A DNA stretch of 64,000 nt from Pseudomonas nitroreducens (GCF_024170165.1 NZ_JALJXP010000010.1:186001-250000), one strand, 5' to 3'; counted from the first letter of the stretch, positions 1-8,434 are shown. Translations and numbers: made by a program. Notes: a model not told the origin generated them from the letters alone.

Positions 1-2
1 GT

Positions 3-113
3 TGTGATTGGACTTTTCTGTCGGTGTATTCGAACGGCACCGCCCCGCTCCAGCATGCCGCGAACAGCGGGCACAACAAGGTCGCAGAGGCCCTGGATCA
101 GGTCTGCACTTGA
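3..113 (+). CDS. 3' end of an unidentified gene entering from the left edge
   Basis: This frame is open from the window edge and ends at a TGA at 111-113, giving the last 36 residues of a protein (ending ...EALDQVCT). Codon third positions are mostly G or C, as in the real genes here, and the peptide has ordinary composition. That is the only reason to prefer it over the other frames. The family is not recognised, and with so little of the protein visible no function can be given. Confidence 0.4.
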   Translation, partial: CDWTFLSVYSNGTAPLQHAANSGHNKVAEALDQVCT

Positions 114-180
114 GGAGAGGGGCCACAGGATTCTCCCACCGGCCCCGGAGAAAACCCGGCTGTAATGCAGGGCTTCGCCG

Positions 181-225
181 GCCGATCCGGCTGTATTGGA
201 GGGTCACGACAGCCGATTCGGCTGT
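181..225. repeat. Short direct and inverted repeat
   Basis: The 14-mer GCCGATCCGGCTGT (181-194) recurs with one change at 212-225. The second copy is part of an inverted repeat with 8-bp arms (ACAGCCGA / TCGGCTGT, 209-225) around one base. It lies in the 180-bp gap between the left-edge gene end and the Lrp-type gene. It could be an operator or a terminator stem, but no T-tract follows. Nothing else was seen in the gap. Confidence 0.4.
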
Positions 226-293
226 GCTCGGAGCAGCCGCTGGCGGGGGGAGATCACCGGAAGAAAACGCAGGAGAAAAGCGAGCCCGCAGCG

Positions 294-782
294 CTAGCTG
301 GCGGACTCCTTGATGGTCGTCAGCTCAGGGTGGGCGACCAGCTTGTCGATGTGCAGGCTCTCATCGTTCAGCCAGGTTTCGGTGAGCGCGCGGTAGTGTT
401 CCATGTCGCGGCAGCGCATGCGCACGCTGTAGTCGAAGGTGCCGCTGATCAGCTGGCAATGCAGCACTTCCGGGCAGGCCACCACCCGCGCTTCGAAGGC
501 TTTCTGCGCGGTGCGGCCACTCTGGTTGGACAACGCGACCAGCACCAGCAGCGACAGGCCCGAGGCGATCCGCTGTTCGTCGATGACGGCGCCATAGCCA
601 CGGATGATGCCGTGCTTCTCCAGCTTGCGGACGCGCTCCTGGCACGGGCGCGGGGTGAGATGGACCAGCGCCGACAGCTTGCCGTAGGTGATACGCCCCT
701 GGTGACGGAGGATGCGGATGATCTCCTCGTCGATGCGGTCCAGGGTGAAGGGCGTGGTGCTGTCCTGATCTTTCCTGCTCAT
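294..782 (-). CDS. Lrp/AsnC family transcriptional regulator
   Basis: This 162-residue protein has the size and plan of the Lrp/AsnC family. An N-terminal winged helix-turn-helix (about residues 14-65, with the typical IDEEIIRILRHQGRITYGKL stretch) is followed by a RAM/ligand-binding domain containing SGTFDYSVRMRC. The ATG at 782 was chosen because the family normally starts just before this helix; the open frame runs 36 codons further upstream without conserved sequence. It follows the APC permease on the same strand (119-bp gap), so it may sense an amino acid or amine handled by that operon. The ligand is inferred, not visible. Confidence 0.88.
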   Translation of the reverse strand: MSRKDQDSTTPFTLDRIDEEIIRILRHQGRITYGKLSALVHLTPRPCQERVRKLEKHGIIRGYGAVIDEQRIASGLSLLVLVALSNQSGRTAQKAFEARVVACPEVLHCQLISGTFDYSVRMRCRDMEHYRALTETWLNDESLHIDKLVAHPELTTIKESAS

Positions 783-901
783 GCTGTTTCGCGCTAGCTC
801 ATCGGAGTTGGCGGCGTCCCTGCACCGCCCGATCTTTATGGGGCACGCCCCGCCGTCTGTCAAAGCGCGCCGTGCCGTCTGCGACAGCACGGCGCACCCC
901 T

Positions 902-2245
902 TCAGATTTCCCGCGCCAGCTCGCTGCCGTTACCGCGTCGGCTGAGCACCGCGAGGTACACCAGGCCGATGGCGATCCAGCCCGCGCCCAGCTCCTGCGC
1001 CTCACGACTCATGCTGAACAGCACGTAGGCGATGATCACCAGGCCAACCAGCGGGAACACCAGGTGGCGCAGCACCTGGCCGCTCTTCTGGCGGATGAAG
1101 TAATGGTTGATCACCGCCAGGTGCAGCAGGCAGAAGCCGGTCAGCGCGCCGAAGTTGACCAGCGAGGTGAGCACGTCGGGCGAGTCGAGGAAGTAGATGC
1201 CGATGCCCAGCGACAGCACGCCCACCAGGTACAGGCTGATGTGCGGGGTCTGGTACTTCGGGTGCACCTTGGCCAGCACCCGCGGCAGCTTGCCGTCGCG
1301 GGCCATGGAGTACAGCAGGCGCGACACGGCGGCCTGCGAGGTGATCGACACGGTCACGCCCCAGGCCAGCGCGGTGGACACTGCGGTCAGCGTGGACAGC
1401 CAGCTGCCGCCGGCCGCTTCGGCGATCTCGTAGAAGGCGGTGTCGGCCGACTTGAAGGTCATGCCGGCGGCCAGGTCAGTGGCCAGCCAGGTCTGCACGA
1501 TGAAGATGGCGCCCATGACGAACAGCGCGATCAGCGAGGCGCGGCCGATCTGCTTGGCCGGGTCGCCCTTCACTTCTTCGGCGAGGGTGGAAATCGCGTC
1601 GAAACCGAGGAACGACAGCACCGCGATGGACACCGCCTTCATCACCAGGCCGAGGTTGAAGTGCTCGGGCTGCAGCAGCGGTTCCAGGGTCAGCCGGCCA
1701 TTGCCCAGGCCGCCTTCCAGCGCGTGGTAACCCACCGCCAGGAAGATCGCCAGCACCGCGAGTTCGGCGATCAGGAACAGCAGGTTGAAGCGTGCCGCCA
1801 GGGTGATGCCGCGCAGGTTGATGAGCGTGGCGGACACCAGGAAGATCAGCATGAACACCAGCTTGGGGATCGCCGGGAACAGGTGGTTCAGTGCCAGCGC
1901 GCTGAACACGTAGAGCAGCGGCGGGATCAGCAGGTAGTCCAGCAGCAGCACCCAGCCGGCGATGAAGCCGACGTTGGGGTGGATGCCGCGCTGGGCGTAG
2001 GAGTACACCGAGCCGGCGATGGGAAACGCGCGGGACATCGCGCCATAGCTCAGCGCGGTGAACAGCATCGCCACCATGCCCACCAGGTAGGCCATGGGCA
2101 CCATGCCGTGGGCGTCGGCATGCACCCAACCGTACACGCCGAAGGGGGCGATCGGGATCATGAAGATCATCCCGTAGATCACCAGGTCGCCGAGCGTCAG
2201 GCTGCGGCGGAGTTGTTGCTTGTATCCGAACTGTTCGATAGCCAC
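902..2245 (-). CDS. APC family amino acid / polyamine permease
   Basis: The 447-residue integral membrane protein has about 12 hydrophobic segments and the APC-superfamily N-terminus (GDLVIYGMIFMIPIAPFGVY; then AFPIAGSVYSYAQRGIHP, a core helix of amino acid/polyamine transporters). The start is GTG at 2245 with GAGGAA 8 nt upstream. It lies downstream of, and collinear with, a gamma-glutamyl-amine-ligase-like gene and an N-formylglutamate-amidohydrolase-like gene, so it probably imports the amine or amino acid they metabolise. By gene order it resembles the permease of the P. aeruginosa PA5506-PA5510 cluster (from memory). The exact substrate cannot be read from sequence. Confidence 0.9.
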   Translation of the reverse strand: MAIEQFGYKQQLRRSLTLGDLVIYGMIFMIPIAPFGVYGWVHADAHGMVPMAYLVGMVAMLFTALSYGAMSRAFPIAGSVYSYAQRGIHPNVGFIAGWVLLLDYLLIPPLLYVFSALALNHLFPAIPKLVFMLIFLVSATLINLRGITLAARFNLLFLIAELAVLAIFLAVGYHALEGGLGNGRLTLEPLLQPEHFNLGLVMKAVSIAVLSFLGFDAISTLAEEVKGDPAKQIGRASLIALFVMGAIFIVQTWLATDLAAGMTFKSADTAFYEIAEAAGGSWLSTLTAVSTALAWGVTVSITSQAAVSRLLYSMARDGKLPRVLAKVHPKYQTPHISLYLVGVLSLGIGIYFLDSPDVLTSLVNFGALTGFCLLHLAVINHYFIRQKSGQVLRHLVFPLVGLVIIAYVLFSMSREAQELGAGWIAIGLVYLAVLSRRGNGSELAREI

Positions 2246-2358
2246 GGGGCACTTCCTCTGGGAACGGCAGCATTCAGGGTTCGGCGCTCATGCGCTGAAT
2301 TGTTGTTGTTTTCAGAACCTGCCCGGCCATTCGAACGCGGCCAGCAGGGCTGGGGTCC

Positions 2359-3111
2359 TCAGAGCCAGGGAGCCAGGCGTGTCGCCCAGGCTTCCACCCC
2401 TTGCGGGGTCCGCAGTCCGTCATTGCGGATTTCGATCAGCACGGCGTCCACGCCGCGTTCGTCGCCATGCACCGGGACGGTCATGTCCTCCAGCGGGTCG
2501 ATCACATAGGGCTGGTTGGCGCCGATTTCTTCTCCACTCTCCCTCAGCCCGGCGACCATGCGCTGGGCATAGGCTTCGGCCTTCGCGAAGAGCACCCCGG
2601 CGACCCACGGACGCGGCTCGCCGCGATAGCTCGGGGTGAAGCTGTGCACACCGACCAACCGGGTTGGCCGGCCGGCCGCCAGGCGCTCGTCGAGCAGCGC
2701 GGTGAGTTGCCGGTGGAAGGGTTCGAACAGGCTCGCCACCCTCTCCTGCCGGGCCGCTGCGCTCAGGTTGCAGTTGCCGGGGATCGGGTAGATCTCGCTG
2801 TGCTCGGGAATCGCATCCGGCGCCGACAGCGGGCGGTTGAGATCGATCAGCAGGCGCGAGTAGTTGGCCACCAGCAGCGTGGCGTCCAGACGCGCCGACA
2901 GCTCGCGGGCCAGCTCCAGCGCGCCGATGTCCCAGGCGATGTGCTCGGCCGCCGCCGCATCGTCCAGGCCCAGCTGCGCCAGTTCCTCGGGGATGTAGCG
3001 GCTGGCGTGCTCGCAGACCAGCAGTACCGGGCTCTTGCCCTGCGGGTTGACGATCTCGAACGGCGGGCGCCGGTAGAGGCCGGATTCAGTAGAACTTTGC
3101 ATAGGATTCAC
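2359..3111 (-). CDS. N-formylglutamate amidohydrolase family protein
   Basis: The 250-residue protein matches the N-formylglutamate amidohydrolase family (HutG/DUF-type zinc hydrolases). It has the early CEHASRYIP metal-site motif, then DIGALELARELSARLDA, the SRLLIDLNRP segment and a GVHSFTP histidine motif. The frame can start at GTG 3111 or ATG 3102; both overlap the end of the preceding ligase gene by 17-26 bp, so translation is probably coupled. Next to a glutamine-synthetase-like ligase it more likely cleaves a gamma-glutamyl or related amide than takes part in histidine breakdown; no hut genes are present. That role is inferred. Confidence 0.85.
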   Translation of the reverse strand: MNPMQSSTESGLYRRPPFEIVNPQGKSPVLLVCEHASRYIPEELAQLGLDDAAAAEHIAWDIGALELARELSARLDATLLVANYSRLLIDLNRPLSAPDAIPEHSEIYPIPGNCNLSAAARQERVASLFEPFHRQLTALLDERLAAGRPTRLVGVHSFTPSYRGEPRPWVAGVLFAKAEAYAQRMVAGLRESGEEIGANQPYVIDPLEDMTVPVHGDERGVDAVLIEIRNDGLRTPQGVEAWATRLAPWL

Positions 3112-4426
3112 AGAGTTGTTCTTCGCTGAGTTCGCGGGTCAGCGCCAGTTCCTGGCGCTTCATGGCGGCGTAGGTCTGCAGCAGCGCGGGCGGCAGCTGG
3201 GCGCACAGTTCGCTGTCGGCGAGCAGCAGGCGCTGGGCCTCCTCCAGCGAAGCGGGCAGCGACCTGATGCCCAGTTCTTCGCGCTGGGCATCGCTGAGGC
3301 TGTGCGGGTCGACATCGGTCACCGCCGACAGCGGCAGCTCCTGCTGCATGCCCAGGCGCCCGGCGATCAGCACCGCGGCCATGGCCAGGTGCGGGCTGGC
3401 AGTGGCGTCCATGGGGCGGAATTCCAGGTTGAACTGGCGCGCCTTGGGCTTGCCTCCGATCTCCACCACCGGGCAGATGCGCAGCGCGGCTTCGCGGTTG
3501 CGCAGGCCCAGGCAGGCGTAGGCGGCACTCCAGTGGTGCGGCTTCAGCCGCAGGTAGGAGACCGCCGTCGGAGCAGTGAGCGCGCACAGCGCCGGCAGGT
3601 GACGCAGCACGCCAGCAGCCCAGTGCTCGGCGAGCTTCGACAGGTTGGTCGGCGCGGCCTCGTCGTAGAACACCGGGGTGCCGTCCAGGCGTTGCAGGCT
3701 CAGGTGCAGGTGTACGCCGTTGGTCACGGCGCCCGGTGCCAGCAGCGGCGTGAAGGTGCTGCGCCAGCCGAACTGGCGGGCGATCTCGCGGGTGACTTCG
3801 CGGACGTTCACCGCGCGGTCGGCAGCGGCAACGCCCTGGGTCGGCCGGCAGGTGACCTCGTACTGGTTGCGGCCGTATTCGGGCAGGAACATCTCCGGCT
3901 CGGCGCCGATCTGCTCCAGCGCACTCATCAGCCAGCCGCCGAAGTTGCCAGTCTGCCGCTGGGCCTGCAGGGAGAAGGCGGCAGCATGCTCCTCCGCCAG
4001 GCCCAGCAGGTTGAATTCGTGTTCGAAGGCGGCGGTGACTTGCAGATCGAGTTCCCGGTAACGGGCGATCTCTTCGCGCAGCAACGTGCGCGGGCACACC
4101 GGCCAGGGCGCGCCGGCGGTGGTCACCAGGTCGCCGTGCAGGTAATCCAGCGGCGCGGCCTGGGCGTCCGGGCCGTTTTCCAGACGCACGCGGCTGTTCG
4201 GGTCGGGCAGCAGGCGCAGGTCACCGTGGCTGCCCCAGGGGTTGTCGTCGGCGATGATGTCCTGGGGCGTCAGCGCGCTGTTGGCGGGCACCCAGCCACA
4301 GCCGGTGGCCAGTTGCTCGGCGACTTCGGATTCGGGAAGCGAGCGGCCACGGGTGATGCCGCAGAGATCGGTGGTGACGAAGCTGGTCAGGCGCATCGGG
4401 GCGGGATTGTTGTTGTTCTGACTCAT
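3086..4426 (-). CDS. Glutamine synthetase family gamma-glutamyl-amine ligase
   Basis: This 446-residue protein is a class I glutamine-synthetase fold of the PuuA-like type, which joins glutamate to an amine using ATP. Visible landmarks are the metal-binding AFEHEFNLL, the NGVHLHLSL (GxHxH) motif and a C-terminal FRPMDATASPHLAMAAVL segment equivalent to the ANPYLA region. The start ATG at 4426 follows GGGAGAA. It is flanked by an isochorismatase-type hydrolase upstream and an N-formylglutamate-amidohydrolase-like gene downstream. The order matches P. aeruginosa PA5506-PA5510, where PA5508 has been described as a ligase acting on aromatic or mono-amines (recalled). Ligase chemistry is well supported; the amine is not. 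Confidence 0.88.
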   Translation of the reverse strand: MSQNNNNPAPMRLTSFVTTDLCGITRGRSLPESEVAEQLATGCGWVPANSALTPQDIIADDNPWGSHGDLRLLPDPNSRVRLENGPDAQAAPLDYLHGDLVTTAGAPWPVCPRTLLREEIARYRELDLQVTAAFEHEFNLLGLAEEHAAAFSLQAQRQTGNFGGWLMSALEQIGAEPEMFLPEYGRNQYEVTCRPTQGVAAADRAVNVREVTREIARQFGWRSTFTPLLAPGAVTNGVHLHLSLQRLDGTPVFYDEAAPTNLSKLAEHWAAGVLRHLPALCALTAPTAVSYLRLKPHHWSAAYACLGLRNREAALRICPVVEIGGKPKARQFNLEFRPMDATASPHLAMAAVLIAGRLGMQQELPLSAVTDVDPHSLSDAQREELGIRSLPASLEEAQRLLLADSELCAQLPPALLQTYAAMKRQELALTRELSEEQLCESYAKFY

Positions 4427-4441
4427 GGCGTTCTCCCGGCC

Positions 4442-5089
4442 TCAGGCCAGCGCGGCGATGCGGGCCAGCACACTGTCGGTGTCGGCGATCCAGCAGTAGC
4501 CCTTGATCGCTTCCAGGCAGGCCTGGTGGCGTTCGGCGGTGTGGGTGGCGCAGGCGTCTTCCACCAGGGTGACGAGGTAGCCGCGGTCGGCGGCGTCGCG
4601 CACGGCCATGTCCACGCACTGGTCGGTGACCACGCCGCAGATGATCAGGTGGCGGGTATTCAGGTTGCGCAGCACATAGTCGATGGCAGTGGAGTTGAAG
4701 ACGCCCGAGGAGGTCTTGGGCAGCACGATCTCGTTCTCCCGCGGTGCCAGGGCGTCGATCACCTGGGCGTCCGGGCTGCCCTTGGGCAGGTGCATGTCGG
4801 AGAGCTTGTGGTCCAGCGAGCGGTCGCGGCCATCGGCGGTGAGGCTCTCGATGATGGTGTGCAGCACCTCCCCGTCCACCTCGCGCATCGCCGCCAGCAG
4901 GCGCTGCTGGTTGGGGATCACGCTCGCTTCCACGCGGTCGTAGAAGTAGCGGTGGGTCACCGGGTCGACGTGGGCATCGCGGCCGGGGATGACCCAGGCG
5001 TTCTGCATGTCGACGAACAGGATGGCGGTCTGGCCGGGGGTGAACGGGAGATCACGGGGCGATTGGTGGGGCAAGCTGAACACGGTCAT
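4442..5089 (-). CDS. Isochorismatase family cysteine hydrolase
   Basis: The 215-residue protein carries the isochorismatase-type triad: Asp27 in ILFVDMQNAW, a lysine in VLPKTSSGVF, and the nucleophilic Cys in CGVVTDQCVD. Family members hydrolyse amides or vinyl ethers (nicotinamidase, N-carbamoylsarcosine amidase, ureidoacrylate amidohydrolase). The ATG at 5089 overlaps the stop of the RpiR gene by 4 bp. A GAGGA sequence is almost adjacent to this ATG and sits 6 nt from an in-frame GTG two codons later, so the true start may be that GTG. It is the second gene of the operon and probably processes an amide intermediate of the same pathway; the substrate is unknown. Confidence 0.88.
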   Translation of the reverse strand: MTVFSLPHQSPRDLPFTPGQTAILFVDMQNAWVIPGRDAHVDPVTHRYFYDRVEASVIPNQQRLLAAMREVDGEVLHTIIESLTADGRDRSLDHKLSDMHLPKGSPDAQVIDALAPRENEIVLPKTSSGVFNSTAIDYVLRNLNTRHLIICGVVTDQCVDMAVRDAADRGYLVTLVEDACATHTAERHQACLEAIKGYCWIADTDSVLARIAALA

Positions 5090-5943
5090 TCCTCGAGGAT
5101 GTGGCTGCCGAAGGCAGCTCTCAGGTGGTCGATGCCTTCCAGGCGCTCGTCGAGCTGGCCGTCCATGCGCGCTACCAGGCTGGCGATCAGCGCCTCGACC
5201 TGGGCCATGGTCGGCACCAGGGTGTCGAAGGGCGATGGGGACTCCACCGGCGCGCTGATGATCAGGTCGGCGAACTCGCGCAGCGGCGAGTCGTAGATGT
5301 CGGTGAACAGCACCACGCGGGCACCACGGGTCTTGGCCGCGCGGGTCACGCCCAGCGCCTGGGCCTGGTAGCGGCGGTAGTCGAACACCACCACCAGGGT
5401 CTGGCGGTCGATGTCGCCCAGCTGGTCGGGCAGCGCGGCGCCGTCGTCCAGCAGCAGGCAACCGCCGCGCAGCATGCGCAGGTGCGCCACCAGATAACCG
5501 GCGAGGAAGCGGCTGAAGCGGCCGCCGTGGCAGAGCACGCGCAGCCTGGGGTCGAGCAGCCAGTCGCCGAGCAGGCGCACGTCGTCGGCCTGGGTCAGCG
5601 CCAGGGTGCGCTGGATGCCTTCGCTGGCGTCGCTCAGGTAGTTGGACCAGACGTCGTCGCGGCTCATGCCTTCGCGGCGCCCGGCGAGCAGGGTGCGCGG
5701 CGAGCGCAGGCGGTCGTCCACCTCGGCCATCAGCGCGTTCTGGAAGTCGCTGTAGCCGCTGAAGCCGAGTTTCTTCACCAGGCGCAGGATGCTCGGGTCG
5801 CTGACCCCGGCCTGGCGCGCGAGGCGCGACATCGGCCCGAGGCCGGCGCGCGGGTAGTCGTCGAGCAAGGCGCGCAGGACCTTGCGCTCGGCCTTGGTGA
5901 GTTCGACTTCCGGGGTATTCAGGCGATCTTTGAGTGTGAGCAT
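5086..5943 (-). CDS. MurR/RpiR family transcriptional regulator
   Basis: The 285-residue protein has an N-terminal HTH_6 domain (about residues 1-77, with LARQAGVSDPSILRLVKKLG) and a C-terminal SIS domain (about 120-260), the plan of RpiR/HexR regulators that sense phosphorylated sugars or related metabolites. The ATG at 5943 follows AAGAGG. The open frame continues upstream into low-complexity translation that lacks conservation. It is the first gene of the catabolic operon, so it probably controls the operon and itself. A perfect TTTGTAG-N6-CTACAAA inverted repeat lies 64 bp upstream and is the best operator candidate. Confidence 0.9.
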   Translation of the reverse strand: MLTLKDRLNTPEVELTKAERKVLRALLDDYPRAGLGPMSRLARQAGVSDPSILRLVKKLGFSGYSDFQNALMAEVDDRLRSPRTLLAGRREGMSRDDVWSNYLSDASEGIQRTLALTQADDVRLLGDWLLDPRLRVLCHGGRFSRFLAGYLVAHLRMLRGGCLLLDDGAALPDQLGDIDRQTLVVVFDYRRYQAQALGVTRAAKTRGARVVLFTDIYDSPLREFADLIISAPVESPSPFDTLVPTMAQVEALIASLVARMDGQLDERLEGIDHLRAAFGSHILEE

Positions 5944-5970
5944 GGAGGCGCCTCTTGTTATGGCGCCATT

Positions 5971-5997
5971 TGTATAATGCGCTTCAGAAACTTTCAA
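5971..5997 (-). promoter_or_regulatory. Candidate promoter of the rpiR-led operon
   Basis: On the minus strand TTGAAA (5997-5992) is followed after 15 bp by TATACA (5976-5971). The spacer is shorter than the usual 17 bp, but this is the only AT-rich promoter-like stretch before the regulator gene. The same DNA reads TATAAT on the plus strand (5973-5978), which could serve the divergent acetyltransferase gene, although no good -35 is placed for it. Confidence 0.3.
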
Positions 5998-6006
5998 TAC
6001 GTATTT

Positions 6007-6026
6007 TTTGTAGCATTCACTACAAA
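6007..6026. promoter_or_regulatory. Inverted repeat, candidate RpiR operator
   Basis: TTTGTAG (6007-6013) and CTACAAA (6020-6026) form a perfect 7-bp inverted repeat with a 6-bp spacer. It is placed just upstream of the candidate -35 of the rpiR operon and inside the divergent intergenic region. RpiR-family members such as HexR bind TTGT...ACAA palindromes, so the half-sites fit the family although the spacing differs. Confidence 0.55.
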
Positions 6027-6143
6027 TCACCAGCACACTCCTCCGCTCCGCGACGCAGAGCCCTTGGAGGCTGTTGCCCAGGGAGGGAACCGGCTTGTCC
6101 TGTGCGCGTCGAACACCTCTCAACGCAACAAGGACCCGCCTCG

Positions 6144-6725
6144 ATGAACGAACTGGAAAAAGCTGCCGCCGGGCTGCTCTACGACGCCAACCACGACCCG
6201 CAGGTACTGCGCCAGCGTGCCGAGGCCAAGGCGAAGCTCTTCGAGTACAACCACAGCCATCCGGATGACCGCGAGCGCCGCGAGGCAATTCTCCGGGGGC
6301 TGTTCGCGTGCATCGGCGAAGGCTTCGTGATCGAGGGCCCGCTGCATTGCGACTACGGCTTCAACATCGAGATCGGAGAGCGCTTCTACGCCAACGTCAA
6401 CCTGGTGATCCTCGACGGCGCCAGGGTCACCATCGGCAATGACGTGTTCATCGCGCCGAACGTCGGTATCTACACGGCGGGCCACCCGCTGGACGCCGAG
6501 CGGCGCAACCGGGGATTGGAGTACGCGCACCCGGTGAGCATCGGCGACAACGTATGGATCGGCGCCGGGGTGAACATCCTCCCCGGCGTGAGCATCGGCG
6601 CGAACAGCGTGATCGGCGCCGGCGCCGTGGTGGTGCGTGACACCCCCGAAGGCGTGCTGGCGGCCGGGAACCCGGCGCGGGTGATCCGGCCGATCAGCGA
6701 GGCCGACCGCCAGCGCTACCGCTGA
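6144..6725 (+). CDS. Maltose O-acetyltransferase-like sugar acetyltransferase
   Basis: The 193-residue protein belongs to the NodL/LacA/Maa group of hexapeptide-repeat acetyltransferases, which transfer acetyl from acetyl-CoA to sugars. It begins with the family's helical domain (about 1-58) and continues into a left-handed beta-helix with I-G-x-x-V/F repeats (IEIGERFYANVN, VTIGNDVFIAPN, VSIGDNVWIGAGVN) and the catalytic-His loop YTAGHPLDAERR. The length is that of Maa proteins. ATG at 6144 has AAGGA 9 nt upstream; the longer open frame has no conserved sequence. It is divergent from the RpiR operon and stands alone. The acceptor sugar is unknown. Confidence 0.9.
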   Translation: MNELEKAAAGLLYDANHDPQVLRQRAEAKAKLFEYNHSHPDDRERREAILRGLFACIGEGFVIEGPLHCDYGFNIEIGERFYANVNLVILDGARVTIGNDVFIAPNVGIYTAGHPLDAERRNRGLEYAHPVSIGDNVWIGAGVNILPGVSIGANSVIGAGAVVVRDTPEGVLAAGNPARVIRPISEADRQRYR

Positions 6726-6738
6726 AGGCCGCGCCTGC

Positions 6739-6990
6739 TCAGGCGTCGTCGAGCCCCTCGACCCAACGCTCGGCCGCGTCATGGGATGCCTGGAAGGCTT
6801 CCTCATGGGATTCCCACGGGCCAACCACCACGTCCAGCGGCGACACGCCGGCCGGCATCTTCGCCAGCGACAGCAGCACCTCGCCGACCTTGCCCGGCGC
6901 GATGTAGCGCGGCGACATCAACACGGCGACGCCGCTGGAGGTCAGGTATTCACTGGGCGCCATGAACTCCGGCTCGACTGACTGCTGCAT
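6739..6990 (-). CDS. Small hypothetical protein
   Basis: An 83-residue acidic soluble protein, not recognised. The start at ATG 6990 is supported by GGGGGAG 7 nt upstream, and codon use matches the neighbouring genes. There is no signal peptide or membrane segment, and the C-terminus contains two Trp residues in an acidic context (VGPWESHEEAF, ERWVEGLDD). It runs convergently to the acetyltransferase gene (13-bp gap). The 171 bp between it and the VOC gene show nothing clear. Confidence 0.65.
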   Translation of the reverse strand: MQQSVEPEFMAPSEYLTSSGVAVLMSPRYIAPGKVGEVLLSLAKMPAGVSPLDVVVGPWESHEEAFQASHDAAERWVEGLDDA

Positions 6991-7161
6991 GCGGATCTCC
7001 CCCGGCCCGGAAGGCCTGCTCTGGATGGCGGCGGAGCGCGCGACATGCGACTCCCACTGTTTCCCAGACCCGGAGCGCAGAACGACAGTTCCGGCAACTG
7101 CCGCCCTCCTCGCCAGCAGCGGACAAACGGGCGTGGCAGCACGCAGGCTGCGACACAGCCT

Positions 7162-7515
7162 TCAGTCCGCCGTCCACACCGCCAGTTCGTAGCCGTCCGG
7201 GTCGATGAAATGGAAGCGTCGGCCGCCGGGGAAGGCGAAGGTCGCGCGGCTGATGGTGGCGCCGGCGGCCTCCAGGCGCGCCTGGGTCTGCGCCAGATCG
7301 TCGGCATAGAGGATCACCAGCGGACCGCCGGGGCGTACCGGCTCGCCGGTGGTGAAACCGCCGGTGAGACGACCGTCGCTGAACTCGGTATAGGTGGGCC
7401 CGTAATCGGTGAAGGTCCAGCCGAAGGCGCTGGCGTAGAAGGCCTTGCTGCGCGCGATGTCGCTGACGTTGAACTCGATGTTGTCGATCTGACGGTCGTT
7501 TCCGCGAATACCCAT
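7162..7515 (-). CDS. VOC superfamily (glyoxalase-like) protein
   Basis: The 117-residue single-unit protein has the beta-alpha-beta-beta-beta vicinal-oxygen-chelate pattern: IDNIEFNVSDIARSKAFYAS at the start and FHFIDPDGYELAVW at the end, the usual signatures of glyoxalase/bleomycin-resistance folds. The ATG at 7515 has AGGAGG 6 nt upstream. The reaction cannot be assigned because VOC proteins cover lyases, dioxygenases and binding proteins. It is divergent from an AraC-type regulator with 142 bp between them, so it may be that regulator's target. Confidence 0.85.
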   Translation of the reverse strand: MGIRGNDRQIDNIEFNVSDIARSKAFYASAFGWTFTDYGPTYTEFSDGRLTGGFTTGEPVRPGGPLVILYADDLAQTQARLEAAGATISRATFAFPGGRRFHFIDPDGYELAVWTAD

Positions 7516-7657
7516 GGTCGCCTCCTGGCAAGTCGTGACGGGCCGATCCTACGGCAATTCCCCGGCGCCGGGCGGGCCGCGGCTCTCGGCCGCCGGGCTG
7601 TTGGCCATTTCCAGCAGATTGACGAATAATCGTCGCATCCCAGCCAGATTCGCCGCC

Positions 7658-8434
7658 ATGCTCAACATCCCCCTCGCCAGCGTCGACCACGTCGACCGCG
7701 CCGTGCTCGCCATCGGCACCGACTACCCGCTCGGCACGCTGCTCAAGCCCCACGCGCACCGCCGGGCGCAGTTCCTCTATGGCATGAGCGGGCTGATGGA
7801 GGTGGAGACCGAGGACGGCGCCTGGGTGATCCCGCCCTACAGCGGCGTGTGGATTCCCGCCGGCAAGCAGCACCGGGTGCTGATGCGCGGCGTGAGCACG
7901 CGCAGCCTGTACATCGACCCGCAGGTGCCGGTGCGCGACACTTTGCTGTGTCAGGCGCTGACCGTCTCGCCGCTGCTGCATCACCTGCTGCTGGCCAGCG
8001 TCGAGGTACCGGCGCTGCACGACGAGGGCGGCCGCGACGGCGACCTGCTGCGTCTGCTGCTCCACGAACTGCGCCAGGCACCGAGCCTGCCGTTGTTCGC
8101 CCCGCTGCCGTCGCACCCGCGCCTGGTGGAGCTGTGCCGCGACTTCCTGCGCGCACCGGACATCGGCATCACCGCCGATCGCTGGGCCGCCGAGCTGCAT
8201 TGCAGCACGCGCACCTTCAGCCGCCTGTTCCGCCAGCAGACCGGCCTGTCCTTCGGCGCCTGGCGCCAGCAGGCCTGCCTGCTCGCCGCCGTCACCCGCC
8301 TCGCGGCGGGCAACCCGGTCACCCGCGTGGCGCTGGAACTGGGCTACGACAGCCCGAGCGCCTTCTCCAGCATGTTCCGCCGCAGCCTGGGCGTGGCGCC
8401 CAGCAGCTACCAGGCGTCGGCGGACAGCGCCTAG
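7658..8434 (+). CDS. AraC family regulator with N-terminal cupin domain
   Basis: This 258-residue protein has an N-terminal cupin-like sensor (about 20-95; HAHRRAQFLYGMSGLMEVE and a PPYSGVWIPAGKQHRV loop) and a C-terminal double HTH of the AraC type (about 160-255; AAELHCSTRTFSRLFRQQTG and VALELGYDSPSAFSSMFRR). This layout is typical of AraC regulators that control an adjacent exporter or detoxification gene. The ATG at 7658 was preferred because the 48 codons before it lack conservation. A short inverted repeat, GACGA-ATAA-TCGTC (7621-7634), lies just upstream and may be its site. The divergent VOC gene is the nearest candidate target. Confidence 0.88.
   Translation: MLNIPLASVDHVDRAVLAIGTDYPLGTLLKPHAHRRAQFLYGMSGLMEVETEDGAWVIPPYSGVWIPAGKQHRVLMRGVSTRSLYIDPQVPVRDTLLCQALTVSPLLHHLLLASVEVPALHDEGGRDGDLLRLLLHELRQAPSLPLFAPLPSHPRLVELCRDFLRAPDIGITADRWAAELHCSTRTFSRLFRQQTGLSFGAWRQQACLLAAVTRLAAGNPVTRVALELGYDSPSAFSSMFRRSLGVAPSSYQASADSA

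Noticed and set aside
8..797. Plus-strand frames at 8-313 and 165-797
   Set aside because: They are antisense to the Lrp-type gene or lie in the gap before it, with no ribosome site or conserved sequence.
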